From an uncultured Saprospiraceae bacterium (GTDB lineage: Bacteria; Bacteroidota; Bacteroidia; Chitinophagales; Saprospiraceae): DNA of 13,386 bases. The stretch is from positions 1 to 13,386 of the forward strand of contig CAJQNM010000494.1 of assembly GCA_905479665.1 (NCBI GenBank). The letters run 5' to 3'. This document shows positions 1 through 9,200 of this stretch, piece by piece; the stretch's first letter is position 1; each line of letters opens with the position of its first letter. The position numbers and the translations under genes are program-made. Below the pieces are notes generated by a model, which was not told where the DNA came from, searched no databases, and saw only the letters and a program-made list of their open reading frames with translations.

Positions 1-2816
1 CCAACCCTGCCTGGATATCCCAACATGCCTAAGCCTCGATTGACGTAGAGATATTGGTCTTTTTCCCGATACAAGCCTGCCCATTGCTTATAAACGTATT
101 TCACCGGACTCCATTTTATCAATCCAGCTATTTCGATGCCAGACTGAATTTGTAGCTTGGACAAATTTAATTTATCAATGCCCTGAACACCTTGCACAAA
201 AACGTTGAGGTTGAAATTCTTATAAGAAAAAGTATTGTTCCAACCATAGCTAAAATCAGGTTGAGAATTTCCCAAAACAATAACATCCTCGTCGTTGATG
301 ATGCCATCATTATTTTGGTCAAGCCCTTTTGGTGAACCCGGAATAGCTCCATATAAGGAAGCTCCATCCGCTTCGCTAGCTTGCCAAACGCCGTCGTATT
401 TCACACCCCGAAAAAGTCCAATCGGTTCACCAACTTCTAGCCAGAGGAAATTATCAAAACCCGGAAAACCCGGATTGCCAACTGGCACCCGGTCACTCTC
501 GTCGATGAGGCTGAGGATTTTGTTTTTATTTTTTGCAAAGGAAAATCCTGTTCTCCAGACGAAAGATTTGTTGATTGGTGTTCCCTCCAAATAGACTTCA
601 ACTCCTGCATTTTCCACCTCGCCAATATTTACGAATGAAGTGGAGAAACCGGAGGCTTCGGCCAAAGGTCTTTCAAAGAGAAGGTCTTTGGTGTGTTTTA
701 GATAGTAATCTGCAACGAAGTTGATTTTTCCATCGAAAAATTCAGCGTCCACTCCGATGTTTAATTGGCGGGTACTTTCCCAACGCAGATTAGGATTTGC
801 ACCACGGTCAGACAAACCAATTCCCGGGGTGAGTTGTGTCCCGTCTATGGGATAAGCAAAGTTGTCGCCGATAGTCGCAATAGATGCTCCGGGTTCAATG
901 GCTTGATTGCCTGTCACACCATAACTTATCCTTGTTTTTAAATTGCTGATGGCTTTGACATCCTGCAAAAGGGGTTCTTTTGAAACGACCCATCCAAGAG
1001 CTGCTGAGGGGAAAAAGCTCCATTTATTATTTGTACCAAAAACGGAAGAAGCATCCCATCGCCCGGCAAGTGTTAGCAGATATTTGTTTTTTAGAACATA
1101 ATTAACTCTCGACAGGTAGGAACGCATAGACCTTTTGGTTCGGAAAGAGGATAAGGGCTGTGCTCTGCTACCCTGGCCTAAATTGTCGAACAGCAGCAGG
1201 TCAGAAATAAACCCTTGCGCCGCCAAAAAAGAACCATTGCTTTCTTGATATTGCTGTTCAAAAACACTGGTGATGGTAAGACGGTGGTCGTTGTTCCAAT
1301 CTTTTTGATACGTAATTTGATTGGTGTTTTGTAAATAGACAGAACGGGCATTAAAAATACTCGCGCTTTCTGACCCTTCGACTTGCGTGGGTTTATTGTT
1401 CAGATATGTGCTATTTTCATTGTCGCTTCCTCGATAAGATCCATGAATTCTAAGGGTCAGACCCTCCAGTATTTTATATTGAAGACTGGCATTTAGTACA
1501 TTCAGGTTTTGAATATTTTCACGAATGGGTTCTTGAGCCAAAGCAACGGGGTTGTAATCCGTCACAGGACCGATACCCCGAATACCGGGAAGGGTATAAT
1601 TTTCGTTGGCATCAAAGATCGGATTGGTAGGCGACCATAGTAAAGCAGAGTTGATCGGACTACCACCATTGCTGCCTGCAAAAGAATTGAGTCGCACAGG
1701 GCTGTCTTTCAAACGAGCCAATAAGACTTGAGTGTTCAATTGCCATCGTTCATTAAACAGGATGCCCACATTTGCTCGAAAGGAATAACGCTGAAAGTCC
1801 GACCCTTTCACTATTCCTTCTTGATTCAAGACATCGCCTGATAGGTAATAATTCAAATTATCTCGCGCTCCACCAACAGAAAGGTGATGGTTTTGCGCCA
1901 ACGCTCTCCGGAAAATTTCATCCTGCCAGTCCGTTCCCCCGTTTGCATGATAGTCGGCTATTTCGGCGGAGGTAAAAACCTGTGTTCCGCCGAGTTCGGA
2001 AGCGTCCTGATTGATGCGTTCGGCATAATCGCTTGCATTGAGTAAATCCAGTTTGTTGCGTACTTCGTGCGATGCAAAATAATTGCTATAGCTGACTAAG
2101 GGCCGTCCATTTTCCCCTTTTTTTGTAGTAACCAGAACAGCCCCATTCGCTCCTCTCGACCCATAGACCGATAAGGCAGAGGCATCTTTCAATACTTCTA
2201 TGGATTCAATGTCATTGGGATGTACCAATGATAGGTTGCCTCCTTGCACACCGTCTATGACGACCAATGGATTATTGTTTCCCAAAAGGGAATTTGAGCC
2301 TCGTATTCGTATCGTCGTTTCCGCATTGGGAGACGCATTATTATTGTTGACGACGACACCCGAAACCCTGCCCTGCAGTAGCTGGTCGGTACGGCTGACG
2401 GGCAGGCCTTGCAACTCTCTGGGTTTAAGGCTGGAGACCGCACCCGTCACATCTGACTTCCGCTGTTTGCCATAACCTACTACGACCACTTGCTCAAATA
2501 GCTCGCCTGCTCGGAGTTGAACATCTATTGATGTGGCAGCGCCTATTTCTATTGTTTGATTAGTGTATCCCGTATAGGAAAATTCTAGAGCAGTAGCTCC
2601 TGAGGGAATGGAGAATTCATATTTACCAGCTAAATCTGTGACCGTTCCAATAGATAAACTAGGGACCTGAATGGTGGTGCCAAGCAAGGGTTTTCCCGTT
2701 TCTGCATCTGTGACTGTTCCGATAATGGTGCGTTGTGCGAAGAGGAGGGTTGCGCTAAATAGCAGTAGTGCTAGGAGGCTACATTTTTTGGGGTCAAGAA
2801 TAAAGTTTAAGCTCAT
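1..2816 (-). CDS. SusC/RagA-family TonB-linked outer-membrane transporter (3' end beyond window)
   Basis: Outer-membrane beta-barrel that imports oligosaccharides with a SusD-type lipoprotein, powered by TonB. About 938 residues are visible in one uninterrupted frame; the family is usually about 1000-1100, so only the last part of the barrel is missing past the left edge. A signal peptide covers residues 1-27 (hydrophobic LLALLLFSATLLFA, then Q). A carboxypeptidase-regulatory-like beta-sandwich spans about 29-104 (IIGTVTDAETGKPLLG). The family signature VVVGYGKQRKSDVTGAV lies at 110-126, and the plug domain runs to about 233 with IEVLKDASALSVYGSRGANG. The barrel follows, including the typical acidic loop DQNNDGIINDEDV beginning near residue 833. 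The ATG at 2816 starts the signal peptide directly and has no clear Shine-Dalgarno sequence. It lies 126 bp downstream of the lipoprotein gene, so it may be in the same transcript. The substrate cannot be read from the sequence; context suggests a glycan cut by the GH123-like enzymes. Confidence 0.93.
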   Translation of the reverse strand, partial: MSLNFILDPKKCSLLALLLFSATLLFAQRTIIGTVTDAETGKPLLGTTIQVPSLSIGTVTDLAGKYEFSIPSGATALEFSYTGYTNQTIEIGAATSIDVQLRAGELFEQVVVVGYGKQRKSDVTGAVSSLKPRELQGLPVSRTDQLLQGRVSGVVVNNNNASPNAETTIRIRGSNSLLGNNNPLVVIDGVQGGNLSLVHPNDIESIEVLKDASALSVYGSRGANGAVLVTTKKGENGRPLVSYSNYFASHEVRNKLDLLNASDYAERINQDASELGGTQVFTSAEIADYHANGGTDWQDEIFRRALAQNHHLSVGGARDNLNYYLSGDVLNQEGIVKGSDFQRYSFRANVGILFNERWQLNTQVLLARLKDSPVRLNSFAGSNGGSPINSALLWSPTNPIFDANENYTLPGIRGIGPVTDYNPVALAQEPIRENIQNLNVLNASLQYKILEGLTLRIHGSYRGSDNENSTYLNNKPTQVEGSESASIFNARSVYLQNTNQITYQKDWNNDHRLTITSVFEQQYQESNGSFLAAQGFISDLLLFDNLGQGSRAQPLSSFRTKRSMRSYLSRVNYVLKNKYLLTLAGRWDASSVFGTNNKWSFFPSAALGWVVSKEPLLQDVKAISNLKTRISYGVTGNQAIEPGASIATIGDNFAYPIDGTQLTPGIGLSDRGANPNLRWESTRQLNIGVDAEFFDGKINFVADYYLKHTKDLLFERPLAEASGFSTSFVNIGEVENAGVEVYLEGTPINKSFVWRTGFSFAKNKNKILSLIDESDRVPVGNPGFPGFDNFLWLEVGEPIGLFRGVKYDGVWQASEADGASLYGAIPGSPKGLDQNNDGIINDEDVIVLGNSQPDFSYGWNNTFSYKNFNLNVFVQGVQGIDKLNLSKLQIQSGIEIAGLIKWSPVKYVYKQWAGLYREKDQYLYVNRGLGMLGYPGRV

Positions 2817-2879
2817 GCACCGGATTGTTTAAGTAATATTCAATAGGATGAATTAAGAGGCCAAAGGAAGAGCTCAAAG

Positions 2880-2931
2880 AGAGGACACCTTCATTATTTG
2901 TTTAAACTAGAGATGAGATGTCCTCTTTTTT
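2880..2931. other. Long-loop hairpin between the lipoprotein gene and susC
   Basis: The arms AGAGGACA (2880-2887) and TGTCCTCT (2919-2926) are exact complements separated by a 31-nt loop that contains the palindrome GTTTAAAC (2900-2907). On the plus strand a T-run (2926-2931) follows, giving a terminator-like look, but no plus-strand gene precedes it. On the minus strand, where the genes lie, the tract after the hairpin is only mildly T-rich (CTCTTTGAG). It could dampen read-through into susC or form part of its leader. Assignment uncertain. Confidence 0.4.
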
Positions 2932-2942
2932 GATTCTATTTT

Positions 2943-4133
2943 CTATCGGTTCACTATCCTCAGATTGCGGAAGTATATTGGGTCGGTATTACTATCTATG
3001 GTAGCCGCAAAGGTTGGATCGTCCCAAATGCTATGAGCATACATCGGTATAATGTCGATACCATCCACTTGGTCAGCACCAACAGCAGATGTTTTCTTCA
3101 AGAAATCCTCTTCCCCTTCGCTAATCACATTAAAAGTCAACGTGACCCATTGATTTGGTTCTGTAATCCAGGCACTATATGCTTGGTGAAATCCTTCCAC
3201 TTCTCCAATAACAGCAGCATGTACTTCGTGATTAACCAATGCTATATCAATCTGATATCCTTTTGAGGGGTCCAAACCCGGAATGGGATCTAAGTTCTGA
3301 ATGTCAAAAAAGGACAGACTTGAATTTCCTGTATCATCATAATACGCATCTACCTGAATCACACGGGTGTAGTCATCCGTCAATTTGTCATCTACATCCA
3401 GAGAATCGTATTGAGGAAGAGCATTAAGTTCATCAACGGGAATATTGGCTCCCAGGTTGATAATGCTAAAGGAATAATGCCCACCCCAAGTATCCGTTCC
3501 TGCTGGAGGAGCAGTAATAATTTGTAATGCTTTTTTCGAAGCATCAGCCGGGTCCGGCATACCAGGGAAGGATTGAGCTTGAGAAGCCACGTGCTCAATT
3601 GTCATGGAGTTGCTAACTCCTTCCCCAACAGAAAAAGTGGTGATGTCTCGGATGTCCCAACCTTGCAAGCCTATATCTACATCCTCTTGTACGCTGGTGG
3701 ATTCCCCTGTAAAATCTATTAATACATACGGCGGGACAGGTGGCTCAACGGGTCTGACCTGCAAAGATACAGATGCCTCCTTCTCCTGTGAATCAGTAAT
3801 TTTAAATTGCATGTTCAAATCTCCTAAAGCACTTGGCGAAATTTGATAATCCGCTGTACCTGTCACCACTGAGCCACCAAATGTTTTGATGGATGTGCCA
3901 TCGACAGTCAGTTCGTTTAAGCCTGCTTCGGCATTGACGGACAAGGTAATGGTCTCCGTAGCACCGATTTCTATTTCCAAACCATCGGCTGGGATGGTAG
4001 GCGAACTGATGGAAATTGTGGGAGCGCTAAAATCAACGGGAGTGTTATCGTCGTCTTTGTTGCAGCCAAAAAAGGTAAATGCCAAAATCATTGGACAAGC
4101 CAAAAGAAGGTTTCTTATGATTGAGATTTTCAT
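2943..4133 (-). CDS. Surface lipoprotein, Ig-like plus jelly-roll-like domains; putative glycan-binding protein
   Basis: A 396-residue lipoprotein without a family name I can assign securely. The signal peptide ends in FTFFGC with the lipidated cysteine at residue 24. It is followed by NKDDDN, which fits the acidic lipoprotein export signal that sends Bacteroidota lipoproteins to the cell surface. Residues about 36-127 look like an Ig-like or bacterial beta-sandwich domain (alternating beta strands, APTISISSPTIPADG at its start). A proline linker (EPPVPP, 130-135) leads to a larger beta-rich domain, about 137-396, ending in DPIYFRNLRIVNR, a closing strand typical of carbohydrate-binding jelly rolls. 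No catalytic motif is evident. Its place between a GH123-like gene and a susC gene suggests a surface glycan-binding protein of the SusE/SusF kind, but it lies before susC rather than after susD. The function is inference; the lipoprotein call is firm. The ATG at 4133 places the signal peptide at the very N-terminus; the 5' leader is A/T-rich with no Shine-Dalgarno sequence. Confidence 0.85.
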   Translation of the reverse strand: MKISIIRNLLLACPMILAFTFFGCNKDDDNTPVDFSAPTISISSPTIPADGLEIEIGATETITLSVNAEAGLNELTVDGTSIKTFGGSVVTGTADYQISPSALGDLNMQFKITDSQEKEASVSLQVRPVEPPVPPYVLIDFTGESTSVQEDVDIGLQGWDIRDITTFSVGEGVSNSMTIEHVASQAQSFPGMPDPADASKKALQIITAPPAGTDTWGGHYSFSIINLGANIPVDELNALPQYDSLDVDDKLTDDYTRVIQVDAYYDDTGNSSLSFFDIQNLDPIPGLDPSKGYQIDIALVNHEVHAAVIGEVEGFHQAYSAWITEPNQWVTLTFNVISEGEEDFLKKTSAVGADQVDGIDIIPMYAHSIWDDPTFAATIDSNTDPIYFRNLRIVNR

Positions 4134-4236
4134 GTCAAAATAGTTTTTATTTTTTTAGAAAATGGATTATTAAAATTTGCTTTCCTGTATTTGATTTGGG
4201 GCGACGAGTTCATTCATGGGGGTAGTTTTTGGTTCG

Positions 4237-6180
4237 TCATTGTTGTTCTGTCAGCAGTCTTCTGGCCTTGGTGATGTCCTCTATCGCTTTTTTCCTGCCA
4301 TCTTGATTTTGGGTTGCCAATTCGAGGGCTTTCGCTAAATGTGGGTTTGTACTTTCTTTCTTTTCCACCAATCGGAACAGTTCATAGTCTTCTATTCCAT
4401 CCAGCAGTAATTCCCGACGGATACTGGACATGGGTTTTCCATCACCGGGATAGATGATGTAGTCATCGCCCTGAATAAAATTGAAAACGGGGTACCGGAA
4501 TGGATCTTTTGGCCAGCTATTATAAGCCCAGCGCAGATAGCCATTCGTTTGATGCTTTAATGCCAGCCACGGAATCATACGAGCTTCTATCGCAGGAGAA
4601 ACACTTAGGGTGTTGGGATGAGAAGGCTGGCCGCAGAGATAAAATGTAGTTAGTTTACCGCTCTGTCTTCGTTCTGCAATAGTAGGCAGGGTTTCTTCCG
4701 AAGCTAGATTTTGATTAGGGAAAAATTCATAAGAAATAGACAATGCTCCCGTGGCAAAATGAGTGCTCTCGGGATGACCTGCTATCGTGATTCTTTGGCT
4801 AAACTCGGGAGCAACTTCCTTAATAAATTTGCTGATTTGGTTCATGGTTTCATTTGGGCGTTCATCAAAGGAGAGGTAGGTTTTGTTCAACCAATTCTTT
4901 GATTTTAGGTGTTGAGCAAAATCGGTCAAGAAGGTGCCCCATGCTTTTTGAAAATCTTTGTCATTAACAGTATCAAAATTTCTGTCGTTCATTTTACCTG
5001 TTGCCTCATCATAGTAGTGAATGCGTTCTTTGCCACGAAAAGCGGTCAGGGAATAGGCGTTAATGCGTTCTTGAATCCCGCAGTCAGCTGCCAATTTTAC
5101 ATATTGATCAAAAATGGAATAATCGAATTTCCATTCTCCATTTTTTGATTTTTCCCATTTAACCATGCTTCCAAATCCGGTGTAAGTTTGGGGGCGCATA
5201 GTGTCGTTCATCCAGGGTATGCTCCAGGGCTCATGGGTGATGGTAGTGGTAATTGTTTTACCTCCCAGTTCGGCATAGTCTTTCAGAAATATTTGGAGCA
5301 TTTCCCAATGAGCGTCTGACCAAAGTGGCAATTCATAAAAAGCCGCTACAGCATCAGGATTTATCCAAAAGTCAAGAAAGAACTCATATTCGGAATGTGG
5401 AGGCAATGTAGTTTCCTGCACAGTGATATTTATTTTCAGATCAATTCTCTCATCACTATCGTTTGTTGCAGTCCAATTGCCTGTATAATGACCGGAAGGA
5501 ATATTGTCGGGAATGTCAATACTAATCCAAACAGGTTGTGTTCGGTGTGCAGGCACGTCCACTTCTGCCAACTCATACAAAGGGTCAGCGATAATATTCG
5601 GTGTCAATAAACCCGAACTGCCATGCCCCATCACGTCTTCGTGCTTTGCCGACCAGATAAATTCACTTGCTCCTCGCTCGACTGGAACATAGCCCACAAA
5701 ACGGACTTGGATATTTTCTTTGGGAATGCTTGACCCGTTTGAGGAAGTCAAAGCGGCAATATTGATTTTTAGATTGGAAATGGCTCGTCTGGAGGCAAAA
5801 GCCAGTTGCCCAGAGAGGCGCTCATTTTTCACCGCACTTGTTGCTAAGTGCAGGAGCGATTTGGAAGGCGTAGCTATGAAAGTTGTTAAGTTTTTGCTTC
5901 TGTTTAGTTCCTGGTGGGTATATCTTCGGGAGAAACGGGGCAGCTTGATGAGTGATGAATTTTCAAAATTGCCCGTCGGAATCCAACCGTGCAAGCCACC
6001 TTCGGGCAACACTTCTTCCACTAGTACCTGCATCCATTCAGGTGTAACAGAAATGGGGTCTAAGATTTGGTTAGCGCTTTCCTTTTGCGGGGTAAACCCA
6101 AAAGCAAAATAGCCTATAAGGAGTATGCAGCAAAAAACAAGCAAGAAGAAACGAGGCGCAGGCATTGAAGTTATCTTCAT
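4237..6180 (-). CDS. GH123/DUF4091-family glycosidase-like protein, exported (copy A)
   Basis: A 647-residue protein of the glycoside hydrolase 123 (former DUF4091) type. Characterised GH123 enzymes remove beta-linked N-acetylgalactosamine by substrate-assisted catalysis with an adjacent Asp-Glu pair. Here LSFDERPNE holds that pair at D439-E440. Other family landmarks are an N-terminal beta-sandwich ending near VWISIDIPDNIPSGHYTGNW (about 217-236), a central alpha/beta barrel, and the C-terminal block NGYLRWAYNSW, DYIIYPGDG and SSIRRELLLDGIEDYELF (about 546-602). A hydrophobic segment (FFLLVFCCILLIGYFAFG, about 11-28) is a signal peptide or membrane anchor; I see no clear lipobox and no T9SS tail, so the protein is probably periplasmic or membrane-anchored. 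I chose the ATG at 6180, preceded by AGGA at a short 3-nt spacing; an in-frame TTG at 6192 would add four residues. It begins 53 bp after the regulator gene. Family assignment is good; the exact substrate is unproven. Confidence 0.85.
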   Translation of the reverse strand: MKITSMPAPRFFLLVFCCILLIGYFAFGFTPQKESANQILDPISVTPEWMQVLVEEVLPEGGLHGWIPTGNFENSSLIKLPRFSRRYTHQELNRSKNLTTFIATPSKSLLHLATSAVKNERLSGQLAFASRRAISNLKINIAALTSSNGSSIPKENIQVRFVGYVPVERGASEFIWSAKHEDVMGHGSSGLLTPNIIADPLYELAEVDVPAHRTQPVWISIDIPDNIPSGHYTGNWTATNDSDERIDLKINITVQETTLPPHSEYEFFLDFWINPDAVAAFYELPLWSDAHWEMLQIFLKDYAELGGKTITTTITHEPWSIPWMNDTMRPQTYTGFGSMVKWEKSKNGEWKFDYSIFDQYVKLAADCGIQERINAYSLTAFRGKERIHYYDEATGKMNDRNFDTVNDKDFQKAWGTFLTDFAQHLKSKNWLNKTYLSFDERPNETMNQISKFIKEVAPEFSQRITIAGHPESTHFATGALSISYEFFPNQNLASEETLPTIAERRQSGKLTTFYLCGQPSHPNTLSVSPAIEARMIPWLALKHQTNGYLRWAYNSWPKDPFRYPVFNFIQGDDYIIYPGDGKPMSSIRRELLLDGIEDYELFRLVEKKESTNPHLAKALELATQNQDGRKKAIEDITKARRLLTEQQ

Positions 6181-6213
6181 ATTTCCTGCCAAAGCTCGTT
6201 TCTAAGGATGGAA

Positions 6214-6245
6214 TAGAGGGGGAATAATTCGTTTTAGAGGGGGAA
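6214..6245. promoter_or_regulatory. Pair of 11-bp direct repeats, 21-bp period, before the copy A glycosidase gene; candidate AraC-type operator
   Basis: TAGAGGGGGAA occurs at 6214-6224 and again, identically, at 6235-6245. The starts are 21 bp apart, two helical turns. AraC-family regulators commonly bind two direct half-sites about 21 bp apart, and the gene alongside encodes an HTCS with an AraC-type output domain. The second copy overlaps the HTCS stop codon and one arm of the palindrome. The operator role is inference from spacing and context. Confidence 0.4.
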
Positions 6246-9200
6246 GGATTCTGAATCCTTCCCATAGTCTGACGGCACCATACCATACTTCTCCTTAAAC
6301 ACGCGTGTAAAATACCGGCGATCAGAGAAGCCACACGAATAAGAGATTTCCTTGATGCTGCCTTGTTTGTTTTGGAGCATATCGGCGGCCCGCTTGAGGC
6401 GAAAATCGCGGATAAATTCCACAATAGACATCCCCGTTAGCTGTTTGAGCTTTTTGTAAATGATGGAATGGCTTATCCCCATTTTTTTTGCAAAAATGTC
6501 AGGGCTTAATGTCGTCTCCTGAATGTTGGTTTCGATGATAGTGATGAACTGCTCCAGAAAAAGGCGGTCGGGGTTGCTGATGGCCAATTCCTGTGGTCGG
6601 GTCAGGGCGGCAATGCTGATGCTTTTCCAGATTTCCTGTCTGGATGTGATGAGGTTGCGGATACGGGATTTTAGGATTTCTTCATTAAATGGTTTGGTGA
6701 TATAGGCATCCGCTCCGATGTCAAAACCTTCTTTTTTAAAAATCCACCCTACCCTGGATGTCAAAAGGATGATGGGAATATGGCTAGAACGTACATCAGC
6801 TTTGACTTCCTTGACCAGTTCGATGCCATTTTTGAGTGGCATCAGAACGTCACTGATAATTAAATCGGGTAGATGGTCGCAGGCAATTTTCAAACCTTCC
6901 ATTCCATTGGCGGCTTCCAGGATGGCATATTGTGGTGATAACAGATCTTTTAGATATGTCCTGATTTCTACGTTGTCTTCTACAATGAGTAGGGTGTATT
7001 CCTCTGTTTCCCTCGCAGTTTCAATTATTGATTTATTTATTTGATTAGTCGAGGTAGTTGTGACATTATCTGTCATTTTTGATTGAGAAACTATAAGTGG
7101 AAGTTTCACTATAAAAGTGCTGCCCTCATTAACCTTGCTTTCTACCCATACTTTTCCCTCATGTAATTCAACAATATCCTGTACGATGGAGAGACCGATG
7201 CCAAATCCTTCTTCTTGAATACTTTCTTTGTGCTCCTGCTGATAGAAACGCTGAAATATTTGTTGCTGTTTTTCTTTGGGTATGCCAATGCCTGTGTCGC
7301 TCACCACGAGGTAGGCATATTCATCATCCTTTTTAATGGAAACAATAATTGCATCATCGGTTTTGGAAAATTTGTGAGCATTGGATAGAAGGTTGTAAAT
7401 GACCTTTTCCATTTGTGTGGGGTCAATGCTTGCCATTATTCTTCCACCTTTGGCCTTAAATTCGGTCCGTATATTCTTGTTCTCAAAAATATTTCCAAAA
7501 GCAAGAAATATTTCATGGGCAAAAGCAACCAAATCTACTTCTGCCATTTGCAATGATATGGCACCGCTTTCCATTTTCCGAAAGGATAATAATTCATCTA
7601 CTAAATTGAGTAAATGGCGAGCATTGTTCTGCAAGGTTTTCAAAGGACTTAATTGTCGTGGGTCATGCACGCCTGCTTTCTTCAATTGGTTCATTGCTGC
7701 AAACATCAGCGTAAGCGGAGTGCGTATTTCGTGGGAAATATTATTGAAAAACCGCTGTTTGGCTTGGTGCAGTTCTTTGTCTTTTTGATGCAACAGAGCT
7801 TCCATTTGCATCTTGTGCCTCATGTTTTCCCACGCGATTGTATATTTTCGAAATAAAAATAGGGCAAGTGCAATTAGCATAGAATAGGTCAAATATGCCC
7901 AGCCGGTTGCCCAAAAGGGCTTGCTTACACTAATAGCTAAAGTGGCATAGTCCTCATTCCAATTGCCTCCTCTAAATCGGGTCTTAACTCTGAATTCATA
8001 TTTGCCTGATGGCAGATTGGTGAAAGTTGTATTGTTTTGATTACCGATTTCTCGCCAATGTTCTTCCAGTCCTTCGAGTTGGATAGCATATTCCCACTTT
8101 TTAGCATTTGGAAAATCGAGGGTTGCAAAATAGATACTGATCGTGTTTTGGCTGTATCTTAGATCCATTTGTTCAATGCGGGAAATGTTTTTTTGAATGA
8201 CACCCTGATTGGCAGCTTTTCGCTTTTTGTCAAAGATCCGAATCTCGGTCAGTACAACCGGAGGGGTAAGGGGTTTTGAGTCCTTGAGAGATTCAGGTTT
8301 GATGGTAACCACACCTGATTTACCACCGAAGTAGAGCTGTCCGTTTTCATCTTTGTATTTTGAATTGATATGATATTGTCCTGCATATTCTGAGAAGAAG
8401 AGAAATGAACTGTCTTTCTTGTTTAAACAAAGAATGCCTTCTTTGGTACTGAGCCAGAGGTCGCCCACACTATCTTCCAGAATAGAAGTGATGGTTTGAT
8501 CTTTGATTACCTCATCATTTAACCATTGGATGTCGCCTGTTTGTGTATTGAATCGGTACAAACCATTTTTCCACGTCCCAATCCATAATACACCTTGACT
8601 GTCGAGAGAGAGAGATAACAGGTTTTTAGCTTCTTCGTGATTGTTTTCATCCTTGTTTTTTTGTAAAATGTACGGTGTGAATTGTCGGGTCTGAAAGTCC
8701 ATGAACACTAACCCACCGCCAAAGGTGGCCAACCAAAGCCCTTTTTCCGTTCTCTCCAGGTCTACTACATTGTTGCTGTTGAGGGATTCGTCTTTATAAG
8801 CCGTAAATGATCCTTTTTTGCTGTTGTAGAAATTTAATCCTCCACCCCAAGTTGCTACCCATATATTGCCATCGGGCATTTCTACCATATCCCTGACATC
8901 ATTAAAACTGAGGCTTTGGGTATCATTGATGATATGCCGAAAATGACGGATTACTCCTCTGTCGATGTGATATTCCAGCAATCCATTGGAGAATGTACCT
9001 AGCCATAGATTTTCGTTTTTGTTTTGTTGGATGAATTGGACATAATTTGCCCCATTGGGTCGGGTGTTCTGCCAGTTGTTTTGCAAGGGCTGTTTTATGT
9101 TCAAGCCTTCACCGTCCATGCCCAAAAAGATGCGATCCTTGTTTTTGAAGACAGATAGTACGGGTATGCCGTTCAGGGGCAGCAAAGGCGAATCCAACTG

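Noticed and set aside
295..594. Open frame on the plus strand opposite susC
   Set aside because: It lies wholly inside the uninterrupted susC frame on the minus strand, and its composition is that of a frame shadow with no family motif.
1..2816. Possible frameshift or pseudogene in susC
   Set aside because: The frame at the ATG (2816) and at the left edge is the same, and all family motifs are read in it with no stop; the gene is merely cut by the window edge.
6181..6192. TTG start at 6192 for the copy A glycosidase
   Set aside because: It adds only four residues (MAGN) ahead of an ATG that has AGGA before it and begins the signal segment directly; kept as an alternative only.
6071..6424. 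Minus-strand open frame bridging the HTCS 3' end and the copy A 5' end
   Set aside because: It overlaps both real genes in a different frame and shows no recognisable domain.
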